This document shows, one piece after another, positions 10,443 through 22,689 of a DNA stretch of 64,000 nucleotides. The DNA is taken from the NCBI RefSeq assembly GCF_001039355.2, contig NW_019775968.1:579973-643972 (forward strand), given 5' to 3'. The notes under the pieces are model-generated. The model made no database searches, was not told where the DNA came from, and was given only the letters and a program-made list of their open reading frames with translations. Positions within the stretch are counted from its first letter, which is position 1, and each line of letters starts with the position of its first letter. Position numbers and translations under genes: made by a program. Origin of the DNA: Lingula anatina (taxonomy: Eukaryota; Brachiopoda; Lingulata; Lingulida; Lingulidae).

Positions 10443-11167
10443 TTATTTCCTCGGCAATCTATACTCAATTTGACACTGGGTTATGATAAACAAATGTATG
10501 ACGGTTTATTTCAAGGTGGTCGTCCTATTTGAATAGAGGAGACACGTATTGATGTCGTTCATGGTTTCATTGAATAGTTATCCACTGTATAGTTCAAAGA
10601 AGTTCTTTGAAAAACTACATGCACAAAACCTGTTTTAACCCTTGCGTTGAATGTTAACATGTATAAGAGCCAAGTTTTCCATTTCTGTCAAGATATATAT
10701 TCATATTTCTCATATAAAGTCACACTTGTGAAACCAATAATTACCGTTATGCTGCATTTTAAATGGTCTTATTCCTAGTGCAATATATAGAGAAATATGA
10801 TCGCCCAAAGACCAACAATATAGTAAATTTGCCGCGAGAGTACAGAAAAGTAGACATTGTTTCAATTATGATTATGAAATGATTGCTTGTTTCTTTATCA
10901 TCAAAATCAATTATCTTATTAAAAGTTATATTGTTGGTTGATTCATTGATTATTGGGATTTAAGTGGCGTGTAAATTTACGTAATTACCAATCAAATATT
11001 TACAACAAGGCTAAAATGTCCATTTTTCGCACCTTACGTTGATTTTAGAGCCCTCTATCAATACCACAGCCCATTGGTTTTATAGGAAGACCACCCTAAA
11101 ATAAACCGTCATACATTTGTCTATTATAACCCCGTGTCAAACCGAGTACAGATTGCCGAGGAAATAA
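10443..11167. mobile_element. 0.73-kb inverted-repeat DNA element, copy 2
   Basis: Counterpart of 3289-4014 with the same ~85-bp inverted arms and non-coding interior. Arm substitutions differ slightly between the two copies. Confidence 0.6.
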
Positions 11168-11560
11168 AAGTTACTTTATAGACCTCTTTTCAGGATCAGC
11201 GTCTAGTCTTCTATAGGTAGTTTTAGAATTATCTGGGCTTATTTTTCCTCATAATTTCCAAGTTGTTAGGAATACTTAGCGCAAGAATATAATGTCGTTT
11301 TAGTCAACGCTCACATTTTATAGGCTTATAGGCTTATAGAGATATTTAGTTGTCTGCCGATTTACATCTATTGAACAAGAATAGTGCTTTTTATATAGTA
11401 AATGCACACTAGTTTATGCCACACGTGTCATCACAAATTGTTTAATGGTTTATATAGATGCATTTCTCTCTCTTCTTCATTAGTGCAAAATACCCTGTAA
11501 TAACCTTTCGATCTCAAGTACACAGTACCCTACGCACGTTTAATTAGTGGCCTCTAGTGG

Positions 11561-11563
11561 TCA
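11561..11563. other. MITE empty site (TCA)
   Basis: The sequence AGTGGTCAGTAGCAAAG reads straight through here with one TCA, where copy 1 has TCA, 223 bp of MITE, then TCA. This is the pre-insertion (or precisely excised) allele. Confidence 0.85.
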
Positions 11564-13056
11564 GTAGCAAAGGGATCTCAGCAATAATAATTCAAATGGG
11601 TCCTGCAAGCACACTCAACTCCCACCGAGGAAAGAAAGATGCAATCATTTTATGTCAGTCTCGTATACTAGTGTTTAGCCAGCACTTCAGTGATTTCGGG
11701 ATATATTTATATATATATGTATTGTTAATCAAAGAACCGGGCGAATCCAAAGTGTAAAGGTCACAGATCGGGACCTAGTAATTCTAATAGTTAAGTGACC
11801 CTATGTAAAGTTTCTACTCTTGGCATGAGATGGGAGCCTCCTATTTCCACCCCTTGCAAAAATTTGTCTCATTTAACGCTCACTTGCGATTCTAAATCTG
11901 TCCTAGAACATAATGTTTTTCATGAAAAATGTTCTTAATCTGTTCTAGGACATTCTGAACGACTTAACAAAAACAGTTCTTGAACTGTTATATTGATTAC
12001 AGAACAACATAGAACTGTAAAAAATATACCAAATGATCTAGAATAGACTGAGAACCGTGTTAAATGTTAAATGACACAAATTTAGCAGGGGATAATAATT
12101 GTTATAAAAAGAGATGTAGAATCAGCGAAACTCATTGGACGATATGTGGGGATGATAACTGAAACTCGTGTTTATGCAACACGTGTCAAGACAGATTATG
12201 GCCTAGAAAGAGACATTTTTCTCTTTCTCATCAGTGCAAAATAGGTTTGTTATCGTTGGTTTCCAGCAAAGGGATTTAATCTTAGTGCTTCTTAACGGAC
12301 AAAGCTATAGCAATGCATTTACAGTACGTAGTGGAAGAAACGCCCCTCTTTCTAATCAAACAAAGGCATACATACCAAATACTGATTTAATTTCACAAAA
12401 AAAAAAAAAAAAAGAAAAAAAATTATCATGTCTTGGTTTATGAAGGGTTTTCACATGAAAATCAGCCTGTGGATCGTTTTGGAAACCTTTAGTGTTATGT
12501 TTCATACATTATTCTAAAAACTGAACATTTTAAGCTATGACAATGATTTTGTACTAACTGTCGCATAATTGACAATGTTGCATAAAGCTGCAACTTTCGA
12601 AATCGTATTCTTAGATATTTCTCCACGCATTCTTGTCGTTAGATATATGATACACAGAGTTTGAGGTCAAAATATATAGTAAAATTAGAAAAGCAATCAG
12701 AGAGTGTACACCTTTTTAATTTTATTAATTAGTTAAAACTAATTAATTGATCAAAAGGATAACTACCAAAATCAAATCCTTCGTTAATTGCAAACTTTCC
12801 AACAGTTTCTGTAAATTTCATCAAAATCCGTCGGCAAAGTTTTGCTGAAGGTTACATGTACTAACGGATAGACAGACAAACGGGAAACGACCAAAGCCAA
12901 CCTTTTTTGGCAGAAGTAAAAACATTCAGGTGTGACGAACTAAAGCAAAGGTAAGATATAATGCACGATGAATTTATCGCAAATCGAAATTTTGGATGGT
13001 TTGATAAAAATAAAAAATCCATACCATCTTGTATTGATGTTTGGGTTTTTACTTAC

Positions 13057-13426
13057 ACATGGCCTCTCCAAGATACCATACTTCTTTGCAGTAAAACTCG
13101 GCTATAGCTGTCGGCATACACACCAGTAGGACAAACAAGTCGGCAATACTGAGGTTAGCAAGAAGCAAGTTGGTCGAGTTCCTCATATCTTTGTTACGCC
13201 AGAGTACAAAAAGGACCAGTCCGTTGCCTGCAACTCCACACAAAAATATCACGCTATAGAATATCGAAACGTATATCAAAACATAAAGTGGGTTCTCTGG
13301 TGTTGTAGCGTTGTCTAATTTTGAACAAGTTTCGTTTAGCTGACTAGAATAATTTAGAAAACCCACTTCAAATGGCGTTGATAAAAGTCTGGTATTGTTG
13401 GTGGAAAGAGCTGAACTATTTTCCAT
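13057..13426 (-). CDS. peptide GPCR (rhodopsin class), first coding exon, copy 2
   Basis: Its translation is identical to the exon at 6158-6527: ATG at 13426-13424, five N-terminal glycosylation sequons, TM1 GN motif, TM2 NLSIADL, conserved TM3 cysteine, and a GTAAGT donor at 13056-13051. The two exons differ by two substitutions, both at third codon positions and silent. If the duplication is real, this would be an alternative first exon whose product must splice past copy 1; if it is an assembly artefact, this is the second allele. Confidence 0.78.
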
Positions 13427-13650
13427 GGTTGTACATTAAAGCTGTTGCTACTGCATTAAGCGCAAAGTATATAATGTTCTCATGATAAAAACACGAGTCA
13501 CAAGAATAAGCATCAACGCCTTTGATGCTTCAGCTTGTCGGCTTCCCTATGAGAGCGTGCATCGATCCACACAGAAGCGTAATAAATAGCAGCCTAACGA
13601 TTAGGCAGTTGGTGTTATTCTGTCTTGGTTTAATCTGGAGTCAGTCACAG

Positions 13651-13684
13651 CAGGGAATTATATCGTAGACGATTTAATTCCCTG
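13651..13684. promoter_or_regulatory. hairpin upstream of receptor exon, copy 2
   Basis: Same hairpin as at 6752-6785, unchanged between copies. Function unknown. Confidence 0.3.
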
Positions 13685-14941
13685 GTCACAGTTACGCTGT
13701 TTTATCTCCATCTAATGAGGACCTCTCTGTCTGAGCCTTTTATTGAAAAGGGAAGTGTTTTGCGCACGTCACACTGCCTTAATAGGCCTCAGCGTTCTCA
13801 TTATCTGGAAATGCAAAAAAATTATTAATAAAAAGCAATTAAATATTGCAAGCGTTGCATTATAGATTTTGACTTCATATTAATCTCATGTTGGTATTCT
13901 TACCACAGGAAATTGCAAAACTGGCGTACTAACGTTTAGAATGCTTATTTTTCTCTTTTTGTGTCATTTATCAAAACTGTCATCCTGTCTGAATTCAGAT
14001 AAACAAGCAACTGTCTGTTGGGGGGTAAAAATTAAAATTAAATCAACAATGGGTTATCATCTTTGACAGTCTGTCAAAAAATTATGTGTTGGATTACAAT
14101 GGGGGGTGCTTTTTCGTGAAAAAGGATGGATTTGTCTTATTATAACAAACAATTGCGTGTTTCCAAACATTAGTGTGTATTTTAAACTTTTTAATTCTTA
14201 GCTGAAAATGACACTTAAACAGCACTTAAATCTGGGACACAGACATACCAGTCTGCTTTGAAGCTGTGCATTATGGTAAAAAAAGCTCTCAGAATAATAC
14301 TGTCAAGTTTTTTGGTCATCTCAGGGATCATCTACTGTACACACGCTAGAGAAAGTTCTTCGCAAATTTTGATGCGTGAAAAAAAAACGGTTTGTTGTGC
14401 ATTACTGTCGTTTCTGTTTTCAACTTCAGTACAAAGTATTATCTCCATTACACGTGAACAAAACAAATCGTTCAATTTCAGGATTTATATACCTGAAATA
14501 CACTCTGCTTTTCATAAAACAACAATGTGTAAGGAAATCCTGTCATCTGAGCGTGTATAATCACAGATGTTATGACCCAATCCTGTTTCGTTTCCTTCAG
14601 ACACACACGACAGCGAAACCACAGCTAGCGTTTACTGTAGTTTCGTTTCCCCATTCAGATTCGGCCTAGGGACTAAGCGTAAATAGTGGAGATTTCCATT
14701 GATGACGTAATGACCGGTCACGTGAATATTAAATGAGACTAATTAAATTAGCTATAACCGGTTCCCACTTTTTGGCGTGTAACTCACGAAAAACAATTTC
14801 ATTGCATCGCTGTTTAACCGCCGACTCAGGATCGCAGGGTTCTTTCCCAATTCTGTAAAGTTAAGTGTACTCTTGCCAGGCGGACATGGGGCAAAACGCC
14901 CACCATAGGCATGTCTCGACGCCCATCACTACGCGCCTTCC

Positions 14942-15809
14942 GGAATTTGGAATATAGAAGAGACCGGACTTACCACTGTCCAAAAACCTGGTAAGATTAT
15001 GGCGGCAAAGGGAATGCGACAAATCAGTTAAGTCACAAGTGCTGAGCGGGGAGTTTTGGTGATCCTGATCTGTGCCTTCAGCGCAGAAGGAAACTTTTTG
15101 CCACCAATATATATCTTTCCAAAAAAAAAAAAAAATGGTCGAAACGCTCATGAAAGACGCACCATCAGAAGCTGCAGGATATGCGAGTCAAAGACTGCAT
15201 TCCCAAAAATTTAGATCGATCTATCCGGATCGACCTAACTCCCTGGGGGTTCACGCTAAATTGCTGTCAGCCGAGCGCGCATGGCAGTTAATAACCCCCT
15301 TACAGCTTTTGGTAGGCGGGACAGACATTTAAGCCGGTTAAGCTGACACCAATCTAGTGAGACTCCCCAGGGGGATAGATCGATCGATCTAAATATCTAT
15401 GGGAATGGGGTCAAATATCTATAGGAATGGGGTCAAAGACTGGGTTCCCACAGATTTAGAGCGATCGATCCATATGGATCGACCTAACTCCCTGGGGGTT
15501 CACGCTAAATTGCTGTCAGCTTCCGAGAGCCGAGCGCGCACAAAAGTTAATTACCCCCTTACAGCTTTTGGTTGGCGGGACAGACATTTAAGCCGGTTAG
15601 CTGACAGCAATCTAGTGAGACTCCCTAGGGGGATAATTCGATCTAAATATCTATGGGAATGGTCTCAAGGTGGATGGACAGACTCGGAGTTGTTTCTCAC
15701 GTGGTTAAGGCACTTCGTCAGTTTTACAGCCTGCTCTCGCCAAGACCCCCATATGATATTGTTGGATGGACATCATAGTTCAAACTGTGAATCAGATGAC
15801 TGTGATTAA
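14942..15809 (+). pseudogene. pogo/Tigger-type transposase remnant, copy 2
   Basis: Same split remnant as 8093-8946, with the in-frame stop, the Glu in place of the first catalytic Asp and the final LLDGHHSSN block. It has further damage of its own: an extra base near 15085 and an expanded A run near 15121-15135 replacing the FPRKR codons. Confidence 0.75.
15194..15664. mobile_element. tandem MITE dimer, copy 2
   Basis: Counterpart of 8331-8801. The right flanking repeat has decayed from TCAAAG to TCAAGG and one internal GATCGATC became ATTCGATC. Confidence 0.75.
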
Positions 15810-15877
15810 TATTGATATTTTTTTATTAAGATAATAGTACTACGGAGGGTAGTTAGAAGTTAGTTTTGAGAGAATTA

Positions 15878-16205
15878 TTCTGCCAACGTTTAACATTTTC
15901 CTGTCTTTTCAGAGTAGAGAAATAGGAATTAGAATCGCGAGAGAAATGGAGTGAGAACTAGTTGAAAGTTATAGATACAATAGTTTCACTGTTTGATAAT
16001 ATACTTAGCTGTTTTTTCTGCCAACGTTTGACATTTTCCCGTCTTTTCAGAGTAGAGAAATAGGAATTAGAATTGTGAGAGAAACGGAGTGAGACTAGTT
16101 GAAAGTTATAGATACAATAGTTTCACTATTTGATAATAAACTTAGCTGTTTTTTTCTGCCAACGTTTGACATTTTCCCGTCTTTTCAGAGTAGAGAAATA
16201 GGATA
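15878..16205. repeat. ~137-bp minisatellite, copy 2
   Basis: Same unit and copy number as 9015-9345, so there has been no array expansion between the copies. Confidence 0.8.
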
Positions 16206-16476
16206 CAATAATCCTTTTAGTTTTGAGTCAGAGTAATACTGTTTAAAGATAAAATAACTTAATTATAACCAATTTTTGATTTTTTCGTATCTTCTCAGTT
16301 TAGCAAATGGAATGATGATTAAAGGATAGAAAGAGTACTTGAACGTTATAAAGACAAATGTACTGTTAGTTTTGTTAGTTTTACTGTTTAATAATAAATA
16401 AAACTCTTTATTTTGAATACATTTGATGTCTTTTTTTCTCCGTTTAAAACAATAACCCGACAAATATTCTGTTCCT

Positions 16477-19400
16477 TTTAAAGGCTTACTAAGTCCACCT
16501 TAGAAATATAATTTAATTTTATTTTGCTCTGCAAAAAGGCAGGGCATAACGCCTATAGTTTGGGGCAAGACGCCCACTGTGGGCATTTAGCCCCCTGGTG
16601 CTAGGCGTATTGCCGCACCAATGGGGCAAAAGGGCCGAATTTATCATTCACCTATTGCTTTACCTGTAAGTTTTCTATGCTATTTGTTTCCAAAAGCGTT
16701 AGTATTAGTTTGTAGTCTAGGCAGGCTTTTATAATTAACAGCCACTTTGAACGGTCTATACCTTCAGAAGGGAAAACTGACACGTTTCTTGCTTAAGGGG
16801 GGCGTGTAGCCCTGGTCTATCCTACAGTCTGACAACACACCATACCTTGTGTCTATCTGGGGGAACTTTATACTCCTTCCCATAGAGCAACAATTTAGTT
16901 TCTTTCTTCATTTGTGAGCTCCCGTACCTTCACCCTGGTAGGAATTTGACAGTCAGAAGACCGTTACACCTTTACACCTTACACCGATGACATCTTTTAT
17001 AGTGCACATGGATGAAAATTCATCTCTGGTTACGCGAGCAATAAACGGCAACCCCAACGCCACTTAGCACACTATTCACACAGATGGTGCAATATTTTTG
17101 TCACCCCCTATATATATGATATATGCTTTTGGTCGCATTTTGTGTGTAAGTATGTGTATAACACATTCAGAGAGTGGTGAGGGGGTTGGATACCCTTGAA
17201 ACCCCTCTTGGATATTGTCTTGATGTCAAGTCCTAAATCACACACTTATGGTGTTAAGATCAATAGCTTAATATGCGTTCCACAAGTTTTGATTTAAATA
17301 TTACAACTTCATGAACGTGATTCGGATTTCATTATTTGGGTTACAAGAAATAAAAGGGAAACTTCACGCGTTCGAATATTGCCCACAGTCCCGAAAAGCG
17401 TCTTATATTTTCTAATTCAGACCTTAAAGACGATCAAACCCCTTCAATTAAAGTTTGTCTGAAGTGTACCTAGTGTCGTATTAATCTTCGCAGCCTTGTC
17501 AGGTAGCCATGGTGCCTTGCAACGTCTTTTTATGCACAGAATAAGGCCGTAATACAAAACAGCAGGCCATATTCTTGTTCAACTGCATAGTGTGTCTCAA
17601 ATAAACAAGCAACTGCGTATTGAATTGCAAAATAAACTTAATACAGGGGAATAAAGCAGATAGATTAGTTTATGGAACAAATGATGGTCTTCGGCCCTTT
17701 TTGCCCATAGGGAATCAGCAGCTGTCATTAAACAAATTCCATACCAGAGAACGACGATATGTAGGCCTACATCAACCAAACGTGATAGAGTTGCATCAGC
17801 CATTATGTGACCTCTCCTCATCAACTCCTATCTTCAAGAGATACGCGGACTATCTCGTTTTCTATATCGTGATCTGGAGGTCTGCATGACCTTCCAACTT
17901 GATCAACCACAACCAATGCCATATTTAGACCACATCAATATCAATTATTAACCAAAACACATTTGGGTTTTAATTATTTTAATCATTTTCTTTCAAGGAT
18001 GTACTAGCTTTTTTTCCCTTAAGCTATCAACTGAACAACAAACTTGCAAGTCTAATGTAATGGGGCCATATGGTTGGAGAATTCTTGCTTTCTGGGAATT
18101 AACTACTATAATTCAACAATGTGTTTATGTTGAACATAACATATCATATCTTACATAGCATACCCATATCAAAGCTCTTCATTGTTGTATTACCACCCTT
18201 AGACAGACAGAAAACAATTTGTAGCAGAGAGTCAGCTGGGACTCGTAGAAACCCCATTCTTTTGTTTAACTTTAGTTCATTTTTACAGAGCATTTATGTT
18301 CCGGTAAATCTCTGAAAATAATGTAGGTGGTTAGTTAAAAATGTACTAGTACAAACTGAAGGAAACTGGACTGTAAGTTAAATAACTTTCTTGTAGTTTG
18401 AGTAAATTGACTTCAAATAAGCTTAGATCATGCAGAAAAATTAAGCACGATGAAATGTTGATAATGAAAATGTATGATCATACTACAGACGACAAGATTA
18501 TTTTTATTCTAATCTTAACCAGTCTAGATGATGCTGTTCATTCATACGTACCTTCCTGTTATTGCTTTATCTTCTCTGTCTATGCTTTTTTTCAGTATTA
18601 TTTCATGTTTTGTCAGTTATAAAAGATGCCACGTTAGCATTTTATAGACAACAAGTCGCCCATTGTATACGTCATACATGAGTGTAATTACATCGAAGCA
18701 CAGCTCTTGCTGCCGCATACATGTATGTAGTGGGCGAGGTGCCACGGCTGGCTCTGTGAAAAACAGGATGATTGCACTTTATTTTAATTTTACGCATGTC
18801 GGTATTGTTATCCGCTTCAGTGTCTTGAAAGTGAAACAAAATTGCAGCAACTTCATTTATTCTTGAAACATCCTGTTAAGATTTACAGCAAATTTGCCAC
18901 AATTCTTTTACTGCTTGTTTGCTGCAAACTTTTGATTTTGAACACAATCTAACAGCAAAAACCTTACTTTCTGAGGAAAATGAGTAAACATGTTACAAGT
19001 GATACCAAAGACATCTACAATTGCTTTCAAACATATCACTTAAATCAATATACAAAGAATTGCTAAAAATGCCTCCAAAATGCTGTTTATTCAAGGTTGA
19101 GATTTAGTCCGAGCGAAATTTTCGGAACCTAGAAATTCCGAATCCTATGAAAAATTTAATTGAGTCGGGGTCCCGTGGTCGATGGAGCAAATTTAGCATG
19201 GGCAATTAAATATATCCAAAATGGCCATCAATACCCATAGAAATAATTATGCACCCTAAAATTTTCTTTAAAAATTTTATTATCACACTTAATAGACATA
19301 ACTTTGAGACGTCTATAGAATTTCACTCAGTGATTAAAAAACACAATCGAAGGATGTGGAGAAATATCCCGAGGATGCTAACCCCAGGGAAGCAGATGCA

Positions 19401-21457
19401 GATGTAGAATCAGTTCTTTTTTAATTCTGATATGTAAAATCTCAAAATTAAGAAGACAGAATTAAAGTCACATTTTAAAATTGTCTGTGTGTTCGTTTGC
19501 ACAGCATTGATTTATAATTTAAGGCAATTAATTTTTGCTGGTAGTGGTTGATAACTGGGTAAATTATTATATATTATCAAGTTATACACTTTCATTACGG
19601 CGAGGCATGCTGAAAGATAAAAGACAAAGGTAAAAAAAATATGAAAAAATTGAAACATAAATGCTTGTCATACATTTTCATTTAGCTATTATTTCGCTAG
19701 CTGTTGTCAGCCATTTTGGATTTATCAAATGGCAACAACATTCAAAACAGAATCCAATGGAAATGTCTTCAACACCTACGCTGGCCATAGGAACAATAAG
19801 TCTTGTATCAATTTCCAAAAAAGTGTATATTTGATCTACCGTAATCGCTCATTGCGGAGAAGTGACAGCTTGCCAAGAGGTCAGTCCAGACGATATCAGG
19901 CAATCAGAAGAAAAAGAAGTATCAAAAGGTGATTGAGGCATGAAATTTCTATAACGTCCACATAAAAGATGTTTTATAATTCTCGCGTGTTACCAGCGGT
20001 AAGCTGTGATATATTTACAGTTCAAACAGTTGAAATGAAATAAATATTACTAGATACATCGATGATAATGTAAATGTAACGTGTTAAGTCCAATTACCGG
20101 CGAGCACAGCCAACGGTGCTTTAAATTGACAATTATCAGCTGCTGACAGAAATACTTTCCTTTTGTTATGGTGGGTATGATAGAAAGCCAATAGATAAGG
20201 CACATACATGTATTCCCCATACCAGCACTTTATTCTGCAGCATCAAACAATAATCACCCTTGGATAGCACGCTCTTAAGTTGGGAAAATATATTGCTTCG
20301 TTAATGATATAGGTGTATCACTGGTCCTTTGGGTTTACATATTCATCTTACATCTAAAATATATCTTTACCATCTCATTTAGATGAATGTTTCCATCAAG
20401 GTATTTAATAAACGATTTATTCACGGCAGAGTATGTCTGTTGCAAAAGGTATTTTGCGTGAAATTGTTTTTTCATGTTTGTGAATGACAAAAAGGAAAAT
20501 AGTCTATGCATGGTTAAACATTGAAGGAAACAATTGCTGAACAGAGAAAAGACAGAAAGTAATTGACAAAATGGCTAATTTCACATTTTTTGGCCGATAA
20601 AGTCTAAAAAGCGCCTCTTAAGAAAAAAAATCAAGATACCAATAATTACACAATGCAGCAGGAATAGTATTGATAGGTGGTAGAAATTCTTGAAACCGAA
20701 AATGACATTTTACCTGCGTCTGTCACGTAATCCAAGGGATTGTGCACAGGACTCGGTAAAATGTATCTATAAAGTATGCAAAATCATATTGTGTCGTAAC
20801 ATTGGTTAGATACTGACCAAGGTATCCTGCCTTGACGACATCAATATGAACCAGTACTAATACTTGCTGTCAGTGGTTTAGTTTATACGTTAATTTGAAT
20901 GTTTCCAACGATAACGCTTGTTGTACAGAAAACAGCCATCTCATTTTCCGCGTGTTATCTCTGCAAAAACTCTAACTAACTCTAAAGTAGGCCTACGTAA
21001 TATTGCTTTGACAAAGTAACTTATTTGAAGTTGACAAGCAGATAGTGATTGTAAGTATCTGCATGACAGTTTTATCTTCACTTAAACGCCTTGCACTGTC
21101 AAGCCATTTTAAAAGAGCTACAAATCGATTTACTATCAGGATAAAAACCTACACAGCGTTTAGTTTGTGGAGCGTTGCCTTGTCTCAAGAACTGAATATC
21201 AGAAAACGATTGGCAGTAGATTGATAGGACGCTCTCGAATTTGTTCAAAGACATGTATTGTAATTTTTGCCCGAATAGCATTCTGCCGCATGCCTGACCT
21301 GATGTATGACTAAATATACTTTGGTGTATATACTTGTACTTCAGAAAAAATTACGTCATATGAAACATGCACCTCAGACGGGTGTCAATGCACAAAAATA
21401 TGGGGGCAGCAAGGAATCTGAAACTGGCATCATAAGTCGTCGTATCATCCATGGCAC

Positions 21458-21500
<43 letters not shown>

Positions 21501-22340
21501 CATGCGACAGCATTATCTCATAACATGACAAAGAAAATTGCCGCATTATTTAAGCGAAAGTGGAAAAATACCTTTAAACTTATCGACCCCTCAAGCTTGG
21601 GGGTGACTCGCGTTTACAGATCTTGACTCAGAGGCCAGTTACTTGCGTCCACCGAAGTTAATTAGTAGTTGATCGACCTGATGGCTTAATTGAATCTTTG
21701 GGTACTGTCTCTTATCTAAGATCCACTAAACTAATCATATTGCTGTTCTGCAGATTTCACGTGTTAAGACGGAAAGAATTTTTTTGAATGTCGGACACTT
21801 CACCTTAATTTCCCCTTTTCAAAATGTAAATTTTATTAACTAAGATCAATTGTGCGTTACAAGTGGGAACATTTTTTTCTGTCACACATGTACTGTTTTT
21901 TTTTTTCACCTCATACACGGGCTGTTGTGAAAACGAAAATTGAGTGATGAGGACTTTGGATAGAATAGAACATCAGTTTCGGGTAAAACTATCGCTTACT
22001 TTCTACCCAGCTTGCTTCCGAGTTTGTTCCAAAATTCAGACAAGAAAAGGTCTACATTTATGTTAATTTACCAAACATTTCATTTAGAAATGAGCACATG
22101 TTGGCTGGGGATGACAGTATTTCTATCCCACTAACACATATTTGTCCTCCTTTCCTGACACTCGTCCTAATTCTTTAACAATCTCGGGATTAAAAAGTCA
22201 AATCCCGCAATCACTTCGAGCATTGCTTTCCGGGTTGCGCGCGAATAAAGAACTGTGCCAAAATGAACATAAATGAAAATTACCAAACAAAAACCGAAAG
22301 ACTTTCATATCGCTAAAGGTACATATGAACCAAGCATCGG
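16477..22340. other. gene desert, no gene recognised
   Basis: AT-rich sequence without a recognisable protein or RNA gene. A GGGGCAAGACGCCCACTGTGGGCAT stretch near 16560 resembles GGGGCAAAACGCCCACC at 8031, next to the pogo-like remnant, and may be a scrap of the same transposon. A (GA)n microsatellite lies at 21461-21496. Open frames here are short, lack family resemblance and show no exon-like splice pairs. Confidence 0.45.
21461..21496. repeat. (AG)18 microsatellite
   Basis: Perfect AG dinucleotide run of 36 bp. It makes the Arg-Glu run in the open frame crossing it, which is not a gene. Confidence 0.95.
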
Positions 22341-22348
22341 TGGAGCGT

Positions 22349-22683
22349 GGATTCTCAGTAACACATATAAACCACTTATACTAGTTTCTTATATGACTCA
22401 AATAAAATCAACATGCCAAGGGATAAGCTGAATAAATCACTCGATCTGCCATAAGAGAGCTGTAGACTGCCACTTTCTTTAAATTTATGGTCAGAAATTT
22501 AACCTACTTTCGTCACCTACTTTTCTGTCCCATTGATATAAAGCATAGAACTCTTGCAGAAAATCCGTTCAAATATAATTTTTCGGGTAAAATTAAACAG
22601 TGCCTTTTGGTAATTTTCTAACTATATGCTGGCATTTAGTTAGCTTTTGTGGCAAAAAAAAATTAAGTTCATGAGCATCTTTA
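22349..22683 (+). repeat. dispersed ~340-bp repeat, copy A
   Basis: Matches 25269-25617 in the same orientation over its whole length (starts CAGTAACACATATAAACCAC, ends GAGCATCTTTAA) with roughly 10-15% divergence and small indels. No coding capacity, terminal inverted repeat or poly(A) tail was seen, so the class is unknown. Confidence 0.75.
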
Positions 22684-22689
22684 ACTGAT

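Larger units (their letters stand above)
9615..16476. repeat. copy 2 of ~7-kb direct duplication
   Basis: It matches 2461-9612 in order and orientation. It lacks the 223-bp MITE and a ~24-bp segment near 4070-4095, and has small insertions such as ~14 bp near 14210. Beyond 16476 the sequence is unique and continues without a gap. Confidence 0.9.

Noticed and set aside
21306-21626. Open frame with an Arg-Glu repeat
   Set aside because: The repeat is the (AG)n microsatellite; no family resemblance or splice context.
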